From positions 1 through 20,128 of the forward strand of contig CAZECE010000030.1 of NCBI GenBank assembly GCA_964510525.1: DNA of 20,128 bases, given 5' to 3'. The first letter of the stretch is position 1; every line of letters begins with the position of its first letter. The stretch is from CAZECE01 sp964510525 (GTDB lineage Bacteria > Pseudomonadota > Gammaproteobacteria > Pseudomonadales > JANQJO01). Positions 8,149 through 14,962 of this stretch are shown one piece after another. The notes under the pieces were generated by a model. The model was not told the DNA's origin and searched no databases. It was given only the letters and a program-made list of their open reading frames with translations. Position numbers and translations under genes: made by a program.

Positions 8149-8565
8149 CTATTTTTCCAGCGCAAAGAAATTCAAAAAAGCCATCATTTCTTTTTTTGAT
8201 AACGTTATTTGAGCGGTTCCCAGTTGCTCACTGCCTTGCCCTTGCTCGGATGAAGACAAGCCAAACCGAAACTCAGCGCCTGAATCTCGGGTTAAAAACA
8301 TCTCCAAAGAACATTCAACATTGGGAACGGCTTCATCTTGCAAAGAAAACACTGGGGCTCGGGTTAAATCTTCAATAGGCGTCATGGTGGCTACTGGTTC
8401 TCGACAGGCTGAACGAATCATTTTTGCCGCTCGAAAACGTTCAAACTCACTTAAGCCAGGTTGCACGCTGACCGCAGCCGCCAGACAATCAAAGGGCACC
8501 CCATTTTGCGCATCATTGACAACAAACAAGCCTTCTTGATTCGCCATTACCCGATATTTTTCCAT
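8149..8565 (-). CDS. Unrecognised 138-aa protein, first gene of the Hsp70 operon
   Basis: I do not recognise a family. From the ATG at 8565 the protein starts MEKYRVMANQEGLF and has no signal peptide or membrane segment. The first half contains a possible helix LSEFERFRAAKMIRSACRE, and the second half is acidic with beta-prone stretches, ending LSKKEMMAFLNFFALEK. A GTG nine bases upstream (8574) keeps the frame open, but the purine-rich AAGGAA (8575-8580) would touch it directly; the same site sits 9 nt before the ATG, which decides the start. The gene lies 11 nt before the DUF2760 gene and heads the operon. A role with the chaperones is inferred from position only. Confidence 0.75.
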   Translation of the reverse strand: MEKYRVMANQEGLFVVNDAQNGVPFDCLAAAVSVQPGLSEFERFRAAKMIRSACREPVATMTPIEDLTRAPVFSLQDEAVPNVECSLEMFLTRDSGAEFRFGLSSSEQGQGSEQLGTAQITLSKKEMMAFLNFFALEK

Positions 8566-8574
8566 AGACTGCAC

Positions 8575-8580
8575 TTCCTT
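8575..8580 (-). promoter_or_regulatory. Ribosome-binding site deciding the start of the 138-aa gene
   Basis: On the minus strand AAGGAA lies 9 nt before the ATG at 8565-8563. It directly abuts the alternative GTG at 8574-8572, so initiation at the GTG is unlikely. Confidence 0.65.
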
Positions 8581-8669
8581 TATCTATCTTCCATCGTGTT
8601 AGTGGTGTTAGTGCTTTATATACGACGGAGCATTCTAGCGTATTTGTTTTTATCAAAGAAGGCTGGAAA

Positions 8670-8698
8670 TTGACAAGGAAATTAAAAGGTCGGATAAT
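8670..8698 (+). promoter_or_regulatory. Sigma-70 promoter for rpsT
   Basis: A perfect -35 TTGACA (8670-8675), a 17-nt spacer and GATAAT (8693-8698, five of six) form a near-consensus promoter. Transcription would start about 8705, giving a leader of roughly 54 nt before the TTG start codon of rpsT. Confidence 0.82.
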
Positions 8699-8744
8699 GC
8701 GCGGCTTGATAAAGAAGCATCCTTATTTTAAAAGCATTACATTC

Positions 8745-8750
8745 GGGAGA
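8745..8750 (+). promoter_or_regulatory. Ribosome-binding site supporting the TTG start of rpsT
   Basis: GGGAGA (8745-8750) is 8 nt before the TTG at 8759-8761. No in-frame ATG exists between here and the conserved N-terminus, so the TTG start is well supported. Confidence 0.75.
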
Positions 8751-8758
8751 TCCACACT

Positions 8759-9028
8759 TTGGCTAACAGTCCTCAAGCACGAAAAAGAGCTCGTCAGAAC
8801 GAAAAAAGACGCTTACACAATGGCTCCCTTCGTTCCAGCGTACGCACCAGCATCAAAAAAGTATTATCGGCTGTCGCATCCGGCGATCACAGTGCCGCAA
8901 AAACGGCCTTTCAAGCCGCCGAGCCCATCATTGATAAGATGGTCAACAAAGGCATATTGCACAAAAATACCGCCGCGCGCTATAAAAGCCGCTTGAACAG
9001 CAAGGTGAAAAAACTCGCTTCTGCGTAA
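8759..9028 (+). CDS. rpsT: 30S ribosomal protein S20
   Basis: The 89-aa protein begins MANSPQARKRARQNEKRR and ends RLNSKVKKLASA, typical of bacterial S20, a three-helix protein that binds 16S rRNA early in 30S assembly. The basic N-terminal helix and the KNTAARYKSRL segment are intact and the length is normal. It uses a TTG start codon, as in E. coli, where the poor start and leader take part in feedback control by S20; the same control here is an inference. It has its own promoter (8670-8698) and terminator (9051-9083), is divergent from the Hsp70 operon and convergent with proB. Confidence 0.97.
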   Translation: MANSPQARKRARQNEKRRLHNGSLRSSVRTSIKKVLSAVASGDHSAAKTAFQAAEPIIDKMVNKGILHKNTAARYKSRLNSKVKKLASA

Positions 9029-9050
9029 TATCGAAGTTTGGCAAATTCAT

Positions 9051-9083
9051 AAAAAAAGGCTGATTGAACGTCAGCCTTTTTTT
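9051..9083. terminator. Bidirectional intrinsic terminator between rpsT and proB
   Basis: AAAAAAAGGCTGA (9051-9063) pairs perfectly with TCAGCCTTTTTTT (9071-9083) around a 7-nt loop. The T-run follows the stem on the plus strand for rpsT, and the A-run gives a T-run on the minus strand for proB. It begins 23 nt after the rpsT stop. Confidence 0.92.
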
Positions 9084-9087
9084 ATGT

Positions 9088-9115
9088 CCCTAAGCCCTAT
9101 ACTTCAGCCTTAGGG
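9088..9115. repeat. Hairpin just 3' of proB
   Basis: CCCTAAG (9088-9094) and CTTAGGG (9109-9115) form a perfect 7-bp inverted repeat with a 14-nt loop, 2 nt beyond the proB stop and just before the main terminator as read from proB. It has no T-run, so it may protect the 3' end or assist termination rather than terminate alone. Confidence 0.55.
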
Positions 9116-9117
9116 CC

Positions 9118-10266
9118 TCAAGCGTCTTCCAACACCATATTATCGCAATGAATCAGCTCGTCCTCATTGGCATAACCCAAGACTTCTTGGATCTGATGGG
9201 TAGACTTACCAAGTAACTGAAGGACATCTCCCAGCGGATAATTAACCAAACCACAAGCCACTCGATTGCCAGAGCGATCATGACAAGAGACCATATCCCC
9301 CCGAGCAAATTCACCTTCAGCCGCCACAACACCAACCGCCAACAAACTAACACCGCCTTGCCTAAGCGCCTTCACCGCACCCTCATCCAGCGTCAACACT
9401 CCTTTCATCTGCAAATGGCTGGCTAGCCAACGTTTTTTAGCCGCCCAGACGGTTTGATCCGTATATAAAAGTGTTCCGACTTCACCCCCTGCAGCCAATT
9501 GCAACAAGGACCGCTCTTGAAAACCTGACATCAACCAAGTCCACGCACCCGAGCGCGCCGCTTTTCGGGCGGCCTCTAGCTTCGTGACCATCCCCCCCAG
9601 GCCCAACCCAGACAGGCTACCACCCACCATAGAATCCAAACCGGCATCTTCTACATTGGCAACGGAAACCAACGTCGCACTCGCATCCAAACGCGGATCA
9701 CTGGAATACAAGCCTTTTGTATCAGTCAGGATCACCAGCAAATCAGCGTCCCAAAGATTCGCGACCGAAGCCGCCAGCGTATCGTTGTCACCTAGATGAA
9801 TCTCATCCGTAGTGACAGAGTTGTTTTCATTAATGATCGGCACGACGCCAAGCTCGATCAAATTCCGCAACACCCGCCTTAAATTAAGGTAACGAGATCG
9901 ATCGGCTAGATCATCATGAGTTAACAAGATTTGCGCCGTGTGTACGCCGTAGCGCATGAATTCCGATTCATATGCCTGAATCAATCCCATTTGGCCAACA
10001 GCAGCGCACGCTTGAAGTTCATGTAATTTTTCTGGGCGGGCAGATTTACTCAATCGATGCATCCCTTCAGCAACTGAACCCGAAGAAACTAATACCACTT
10101 CTTTTTGAGATCGCAGCAGCTCAACTACTTGCTGAACCCAGTCCGCTATACCCTGAGTGTTCAAGCCTCGATCATGGTGGGTTAATAGCGCACTGCCAAT
10201 CTTAACCACCCAGCGTTTGGAGCCAGCAATCTGCTGACGACGACCATCCGTTACATCCTTAACCAA
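9118..10266 (-). CDS. proB: Glutamate 5-kinase
   Basis: This enzyme phosphorylates glutamate to gamma-glutamyl phosphate, the first and feedback-inhibited step of proline synthesis. The 382-aa protein has an amino-acid kinase domain with VVKIGSALL (20-28) and LVSSGSVAEGM (59-69), plus ENNSVTTDEIHLGDND and the LTDTKGLYSSDPR substrate loop. A C-terminal PUA domain follows from about residue 285 (GVLTLDEGAVKAL onwards). The length matches ProB forms with PUA (E. coli 367). The start is a TTG inside the obg stop region (8-nt overlap); no ATG or GTG lies closer to the conserved WVVKIG, and the N-terminus resembles pseudomonad ProB. Translation is probably coupled to obg. PUA suggests RNA binding, but its role in ProB is unsettled. 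Confidence 0.95.
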   Translation of the reverse strand: MVKDVTDGRRQQIAGSKRWVVKIGSALLTHHDRGLNTQGIADWVQQVVELLRSQKEVVLVSSGSVAEGMHRLSKSARPEKLHELQACAAVGQMGLIQAYESEFMRYGVHTAQILLTHDDLADRSRYLNLRRVLRNLIELGVVPIINENNSVTTDEIHLGDNDTLAASVANLWDADLLVILTDTKGLYSSDPRLDASATLVSVANVEDAGLDSMVGGSLSGLGLGGMVTKLEAARKAARSGAWTWLMSGFQERSLLQLAAGGEVGTLLYTDQTVWAAKKRWLASHLQMKGVLTLDEGAVKALRQGGVSLLAVGVVAAEGEFARGDMVSCHDRSGNRVACGLVNYPLGDVLQLLGKSTHQIQEVLGYANEDELIHCDNMVLEDA

Positions 10267-11446
10267 CGTATTCTACTTGAACCCCTTCTTCTTCAAAGGA
10301 ACCCTGACCGGGTTTCTCAGCCTCGCCTTCCTGGCGCTGCCCCCTTCGTTTTTTTGATGCGTTTTGTCGCACTTCGGCAGCCGTTTGCAACAGGTTATCA
10401 CGCATTTCACTTGCGTATTCTTCAGACTCCAGCACTTTCTGATGATAGTCGTCTGCAGCTTGCCATATCGCTAGACTTAGTGTTTCTAGCCCTTTTCGCT
10501 GCACAGATGAAATCCAAAAGCATCGCTCTGGCTCGCCCAACTCCGCACACCAAGCTTGATAAAACGCCGCTTGCTCTTCCTCGGTTAACACATCCTGCTT
10601 GGTAAACACCAACCATCTTGGACGCTGAAACAAAGCATCACTGCATTTCTCCAGCTCATGCTCAATGGTTTGATAAGCCGCAATAGCCGCCTCCACCCCA
10701 CCAGACACATCCACCATATGAAGCAGCAAATGATTGCGGGATAAGTGCTTTAAAAAGCGATTTCCCAAACCCGCACCTTCCGCAGCCCCTTCAACCAAAC
10801 CCGGAATATCAGCCATCACAAAGCTGCGCAATTCATCCACCCGAACGACGCCAATACTGGGCACCAAGGTAGTAAACGGGTAATCGGCAATTTTAGGGCG
10901 CGCATTCGACAAAACCGACAACAACGTTGATTTACCCGCATTTGGCAGCCCCAGCAAGCCGACATCCGCCAATAAATTCAGCTCCAAACGCAGCTCTCGA
11001 ACCTCTCCCGGCCCACCAACGGTAATTTTACGGGGCGCGCGATTAACACTGGATTTAAAACGGGTGTTACCAAGCCCCCGCTTCCCCCCCTTGGCCACAC
11101 AAAAGCGATCACCTGCTTTTTGAATATCACCAATAAATTCATCAGTAGCGCGATCGTATACGCAAGTACCAACAGGAACCGGGATAACCAAATCTTCACC
11201 GGTGATGCCAGTGCGCTGACGACCGGCCCCGGGTTGACCATTTTGAGCTTTAAAACGACGCTTATAACGAAAGTCGATTAACGTATTAAGATGCTCTGTT
11301 GCCTCCAGAAACACATGCCCACCGAAGCCACCGTCTCCGCCATCAGGGCCTCCCTGCTCAATGAATTTTTCTCGCCTAAAACTGAGGCAGCCCCGCCCAC
11401 CGTTTCCGGCTTCGACTGTAATGACAGCTTCATCGACAAATTTCAT
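10259..11446 (-). CDS. obg: Obg/CgtA GTPase, 50S assembly and stress factor
   Basis: This 395-aa protein has the Gly-rich Obg fold at residues 1-158 (GNGGRGCLSFRREKF, GGPDGGDGGFGGHV), then a G domain with P-loop GLPNAGKS (166-173), DYPFTT switch I (188-193) and DIPGLVEGA (213-221). The G4 motif reads TKQD (282-285, codon ACC for Thr) where NKxD is usual, and G5 is ISS (312-314). The C-terminal tail is first basic (KKRRGQR) then acidic, ending VQVEYVG. It binds the 50S subunit and links ribosome assembly with growth and (p)ppGpp. The ATG at 11446 has GGTGA as ribosome-binding site. It is separated from rpmA by a terminator and so may depend on read-through or on its own unseen promoter. proB overlaps its 3' end. 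Confidence 0.97.
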   Translation of the reverse strand: MKFVDEAVITVEAGNGGRGCLSFRREKFIEQGGPDGGDGGFGGHVFLEATEHLNTLIDFRYKRRFKAQNGQPGAGRQRTGITGEDLVIPVPVGTCVYDRATDEFIGDIQKAGDRFCVAKGGKRGLGNTRFKSSVNRAPRKITVGGPGEVRELRLELNLLADVGLLGLPNAGKSTLLSVLSNARPKIADYPFTTLVPSIGVVRVDELRSFVMADIPGLVEGAAEGAGLGNRFLKHLSRNHLLLHMVDVSGGVEAAIAAYQTIEHELEKCSDALFQRPRWLVFTKQDVLTEEEQAAFYQAWCAELGEPERCFWISSVQRKGLETLSLAIWQAADDYHQKVLESEEYASEMRDNLLQTAAEVRQNASKKRRGQRQEGEAEKPGQGSFEEEGVQVEYVG

Positions 11447-11453
11447 ACATCAC

Positions 11454-11495
11454 CAAACAATCAGCCTCAAACAATCAGTCCCAAACAAAGAGCCC
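11454..11495 (-). repeat. Three tandem 14-bp repeats in the obg leader
   Basis: Read on the plus strand, CAAACAATCAGCCT (11454-11467), CAAACAATCAGTCC (11468-11481) and CAAACAAAGAGCCC (11482-11495) stand head to tail with no gaps, between the rpmA terminator and the obg start codon. The first two differ at two positions; the third is more diverged. No known element matches that I recognise. Confidence 0.7.
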
Positions 11496-11500
11496 TAAAT

Positions 11501-11526
11501 AAAAAGCCCCAAAAATGGGGCTTTTT
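11501..11526 (-). terminator. Intrinsic terminator after rpmA
   Basis: AAAAAGCCCC (11501-11510) pairs with GGGGCTTTTT (11517-11526) around a 6-nt loop. It lies 35 nt beyond the rpmA stop codon as read on the minus strand, where the stem runs into a T-rich tail. It should end most rplU-rpmA transcripts before obg. Confidence 0.85.
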
Positions 11527-11560
11527 AAAAAACTCTGCCTAACAAGCTACAGGACAAGCA

Positions 11561-11818
11561 TTATACAGGCTGGATACTGACTGTACGACGTTTTTTTTCA
11601 CCTTTAACTTCAAACTTTACCAAACCCGCTATTTTGGCAAATAAAGTATGATCTTTCCCGATACCAACGTTATGCCCTGGGTGAAACTGCGTGCCGCGCT
11701 GACGCACAATAATACTGCCCGCAGAGACTTTTTGATCTCCATAACGCTTAATTCCCAGTCGCTTAGACTCAGAATCGCGACCATTTCTAGTACTACCACC
11801 GGCTTTTTTATGAGCCAT
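11561..11818 (-). CDS. rpmA: 50S ribosomal protein L27
   Basis: An 85-aa protein starting MAHKKAGGSTRNGRDS and containing RYGDQKVSAGSIIVRQRG and GIGKDHTLFA, the standard L27 sequence at normal length. The N-terminal arm of L27 reaches towards the peptidyl-transferase centre; no N-terminal extension needing protease removal is present. A strong GAGGAG ribosome-binding site lies 8 nt before the ATG. It follows rplU by 24 nt and is co-transcribed with it, with a terminator downstream. Confidence 0.98.
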   Translation of the reverse strand: MAHKKAGGSTRNGRDSESKRLGIKRYGDQKVSAGSIIVRQRGTQFHPGHNVGIGKDHTLFAKIAGLVKFEVKGEKKRRTVSIQPV

Positions 11819-11842
11819 CTTATTGTCTCCTCAAAAATATGA

Positions 11843-12157
11843 CTAAACAGCGATCTTTTGAATTTTCAATTCTGTGTAATGCTGACGATGACCTTGAGTG
11901 CGACGGTAGTGCTTGCGACGACGCATTTTAACGATACGGATCTTCTTATCACGCCCATGAGCAACCACCTCAGCCGTCACTTCGGCGCTCTCAAGATAAG
12001 GCTTACCCAGATGCACAGCACCCTCACCGTCTTCTACCAGCAACACCTTATCCAACTTAACTGTTTCGCCAGGCTCAACATCCAAAAGCTCAACACTAAA
12101 AGATTGACCTTCTTTAACTTTATATTGCTTTCCGCCAGAATGAACGACCGCGTACAT
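11843..12157 (-). CDS. rplU: 50S ribosomal protein L21
   Basis: A 104-aa protein starting MYAVVHSGGKQYKVKEGQ, with the C-terminal RRRKHYRRTQGHRQHYT rRNA-binding signature, is a full-length bacterial L21, a 23S rRNA-binding structural protein. AAGGG lies about 7 nt before the ATG. It heads the rplU-rpmA unit; a promoter candidate at 12347-12375 would give a leader of about 180 nt. The usual divergent neighbour ispB is absent: the gene upstream is the hybrid kinase on the same strand. Confidence 0.98.
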   Translation of the reverse strand: MYAVVHSGGKQYKVKEGQSFSVELLDVEPGETVKLDKVLLVEDGEGAVHLGKPYLESAEVTAEVVAHGRDKKIRIVKMRRRKHYRRTQGHRQHYTELKIQKIAV

Positions 12158-12314
12158 GATTAACCCTTTTTTGTTAGATACTCTTTTAAATAATAAATAA
12201 AAAACTTGAAATATAACAAAGCGTTACACTTAACTTCTGCCCCTAATTTAACGACAGATTGATCACAATTGATAACAAAAGTCGCAGGCCCTAACTAAAC
12301 TGACACGACCACCT

Positions 12315-12343
12315 GCACCTAACACCAACTATCAAATAGGTGC
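12315..12343. repeat. Inverted repeat at the 5' end of the rplU leader
   Basis: GCACCTA (12315-12321) and TAGGTGC (12337-12343) are perfect 7-bp arms around a 15-nt loop. There is no T-run on either side, so it is not a simple terminator for the kinase gene that ends at 12440. It overlaps the predicted rplU transcription start and could be a 5' hairpin or an operator. Confidence 0.5.
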
Positions 12344-12346
12344 GCA

Positions 12347-12375
12347 ATTCTATAGAAAGCAACGACCTAGCACAA
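12347..12375 (-). promoter_or_regulatory. Promoter candidate for rplU-rpmA
   Basis: On the minus strand TTGTGC (12375-12370) is 17 nt from TAGAAT (12352-12347). The -10 matches five of six consensus bases, but the -35 only its first three. The predicted start near 12340 leaves a leader of about 180 nt. The AT-rich 12160-12220 stretch offers other, weaker -10 boxes, so this is tentative. Confidence 0.4.
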
Positions 12376-12439
12376 GATCAAAACCATCCCTCAGTAGAGA
12401 AAAAAGCCCAAAAAAGCCAACTACTAAACGCATAACGAA

Positions 12440-14932
12440 TTAAGAGCGCAGCCAGCGTATCAATATTTGCCGCAAATCATCATTTTTGATTGGCTTTGAA
12501 AGATAATCATCCATCCCTGATGCCAAACAACGCTCGCGATCACCCTGCATCACACTGGCTGTCATCGCAACAATAGGAACATGAGGATATTCGCCCTCTT
12601 TTTGCCGAGCCCGAATGACTTCTGTCGCTTCAAACCCATCCATAACAGGCATTTGACAGTCCATAAACACCAAGTCGTATTGGTTCGCCGCAAGCAACTC
12701 ACACGCCTTTTCGCCGTTATGCGCCACTTCCACAGCATGGCCGGATTTTTCTAAACGACACATGATCACCTTTTGATTCACCACATTATCTTCGACAACC
12801 AAAATGCTTCGAGCGACGCTCACTTCTGGAGTATCATCACTGTCTTCAAAGAGAGCGTCGCTTGAAGCAACCTCATTCTCACTCGTTAAAATCGTTTCGT
12901 TCACCTCCAAGCTTGGCTCATCAATATGCAGTGCGCGTGCAAACACCTGTCGCATCGCTGCAAAGCGCAATGGCTTGTTTAGGATAAAAGGATCACGCAC
13001 CAAATCTTTCGCCAGCACAAACGCCGGATCGGATACCGCCCCCATAAAGACAGTCGGTAACGCACTACCAATATCTTCAACCAACTGCGGCAAACCTGAG
13101 CCAGGCAAACTCACATCTATTAAAATCGCATCGTATACTTGATTCGAATGTAATTGACTCAGGCAAGCCTCTATCGAATGAATACACTTCGACTTAATAC
13201 CTAAGCGATCCAAGTAATTAGCCGCCGCCGTTAAACTTTCATCCGAATCATCTAAAACCAACACCCGTTTACTTTGATCAGTTACCAAGGGAAACAAATT
13301 GCTTTCTGATTGTTTGGATAATTCAAAGCTAACAGAAAACCAAAAGGTACTGCCTTCCCCCCAAACACTGCGAACACCGATTTCACCCCCCATCAAAGCC
13401 ACCAGTTGCCGGCACAGCGTCAAACCCAGCCCCGTACCACCGTAGTTTCGGGTTGTGGATTCATCTGCTTGCGAAAAGCTTTCAAAGATTTTTTCTTTGG
13501 CTTCGTCTTTAATGCCAATGCCTGTGTCCGTCAGTTCAAACAACAACTCCTGAGACTGCTCATCAACGGACAGCTGCTTCACTTCTAGTTTAATAGAACC
13601 ACTATCGGTAAACTTAATCGCATTACCCAACAAATTAAAAATAACTTGCTTTAAACGAATAGGGTCTCCCACAATGGCATTGGTCACCGTTTTAACCGGA
13701 TACCACACCAACTCCACCTGTTTTTTGAGGGCAGCCTCGCCTAACAAACTGAACACATCATCAATCGTCGATTCTAAGCTGAACGGAATATTCTCTAACG
13801 ACAGTTTACCCTCTTCGATCTTGGACACATCCAGAATATCATTCATCAACGTCAGCATCACCTGACAAGAATTATCGGCTATTTCAAGGTAATACGCTTG
13901 ATCAGAATTTAAATGCGTTTCTTTCATCAAAGACAACATACCCAACACACCGTTCATTGGGGTTCTCAACTCATGGCTCATTTGAGCTAAAAACTGAGAT
14001 TTCGCTTTTGCGCTTTTAGAAGCAACACGCTCACTTTCTTCTGAGACTCGAATTGTGTCATTGGCATCCATTAACGCCTTAATTGAATTTTCTAGATCTT
14101 GATTAACCGTGGTCAAATCTTTGGTGCGTAACGCAACCTCTTCTTCTAATTTATCTTTGTGGTACTGCAATAGCTCATCGCGACGCTGAATACTTTCAAG
14201 CATGGCATTAAAGCCATCAATCAGATCACCCAATTCATCTTCGGATTTTTTTTCAAGCTTAATATTAAAGTCGTCATTATCATTCACCTTATTAAAACCA
14301 TCCACAATATCGGCCAGAGGAGCCAGCACACGCGCCTGCACTCGATATACCGTAAAACAAGCACCGCCCCCCAACAAAAGACACACAAAAAATAGCATGA
14401 CGGATAACCGAGAGTAGTGATGATCTAAATGATGCAAATCACCTTTCAAATAAAGGAATCCTAAAAGCTGTTTATTGTTTTCTGATCCCGCCGAACTGAG
14501 CACTTTAAGGTAATGTACATGATGCCCCAGGATAAAAAGATCACTGCGTTGTGAGTTAAGCGGTTTCGGCCACAGCAATTGATCAGCTACCACAATATGA
14601 CTTTCAGTCACTTTCGTTTCGCCTTCAACTTGATGCGCAGACACCAAGCGCTTATCTGGATCAAACAACGCCATACTCACCAAAGGAGGCGATAACGTGA
14701 TACCAGCAAGGTGCGCTTGTATTTCGACAGGCGTCGCATTCAACAATTCGTAATTAAGATAACCTGCATACAAATCAGCCGTCAGTTGAAAATGGCTTTT
14801 ATAATCTTCGGATTGTTGGTAGGCACTGCTGTACAAAAAAACGAGGGCGATCGCTGTCATCGCGCCCATAAAGGTAACGCAAAAGATGACCATTAATTTC
14901 TTGGCCAAGCCTAACTGACGAAAAAACTTCAT
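12440..14932 (-). CDS. Membrane hybrid histidine kinase, two receivers, no HPt
   Basis: This 830-aa sensor kinase has a membrane helix at about 13-34, a periplasmic segment at about 35-175, a second helix at about 177-196, HAMP at about 197-250 (FNAMLESIQRRDEL) and a coiled-coil linker. HisKA follows with phospho-His320 in FLAQMSHELRTPMNG, then the ATPase domain with N box LLGNAIKF (434-441), DTGIGI (469-474) and GGTGLGL (498-504). The first receiver (about 556-668) has Asp561-562, Asp606 and Lys653 but reads VFMGAV where a conserved Thr/Ser is normal. The second (about 709-828) is canonical: Glu714/Asp715, Asp758 in FMDCQMPVMDG, Thr791 and Lys813. The protein stops right after it, so phosphotransfer needs a separate HPt protein. 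It resembles BarA/GacS in outline, but the signal is unknown. A perfect TATAAT lies upstream. Confidence 0.94.
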   Translation of the reverse strand: MKFFRQLGLAKKLMVIFCVTFMGAMTAIALVFLYSSAYQQSEDYKSHFQLTADLYAGYLNYELLNATPVEIQAHLAGITLSPPLVSMALFDPDKRLVSAHQVEGETKVTESHIVVADQLLWPKPLNSQRSDLFILGHHVHYLKVLSSAGSENNKQLLGFLYLKGDLHHLDHHYSRLSVMLFFVCLLLGGGACFTVYRVQARVLAPLADIVDGFNKVNDNDDFNIKLEKKSEDELGDLIDGFNAMLESIQRRDELLQYHKDKLEEEVALRTKDLTTVNQDLENSIKALMDANDTIRVSEESERVASKSAKAKSQFLAQMSHELRTPMNGVLGMLSLMKETHLNSDQAYYLEIADNSCQVMLTLMNDILDVSKIEEGKLSLENIPFSLESTIDDVFSLLGEAALKKQVELVWYPVKTVTNAIVGDPIRLKQVIFNLLGNAIKFTDSGSIKLEVKQLSVDEQSQELLFELTDTGIGIKDEAKEKIFESFSQADESTTRNYGGTGLGLTLCRQLVALMGGEIGVRSVWGEGSTFWFSVSFELSKQSESNLFPLVTDQSKRVLVLDDSDESLTAAANYLDRLGIKSKCIHSIEACLSQLHSNQVYDAILIDVSLPGSGLPQLVEDIGSALPTVFMGAVSDPAFVLAKDLVRDPFILNKPLRFAAMRQVFARALHIDEPSLEVNETILTSENEVASSDALFEDSDDTPEVSVARSILVVEDNVVNQKVIMCRLEKSGHAVEVAHNGEKACELLAANQYDLVFMDCQMPVMDGFEATEVIRARQKEGEYPHVPIVAMTASVMQGDRERCLASGMDDYLSKPIKNDDLRQILIRWLRS

Positions 14933-14962
14933 CTTTACCTATGTCTCGTCATCTGAATCTCG

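Noticed and set aside
8670..8996. A 108-aa plus-strand frame overlapping the rpsT leader and gene
   Set aside because: It shares the DNA of rpsT in another frame; S20 is unmistakable, and the alternative start lies in the promoter.
12222..12290. TGTGATCA-type sequence upstream of rplU as a CRP/Vfr site
   Set aside because: Only one half-site fits; the second half lacks TCACA at the proper spacing.
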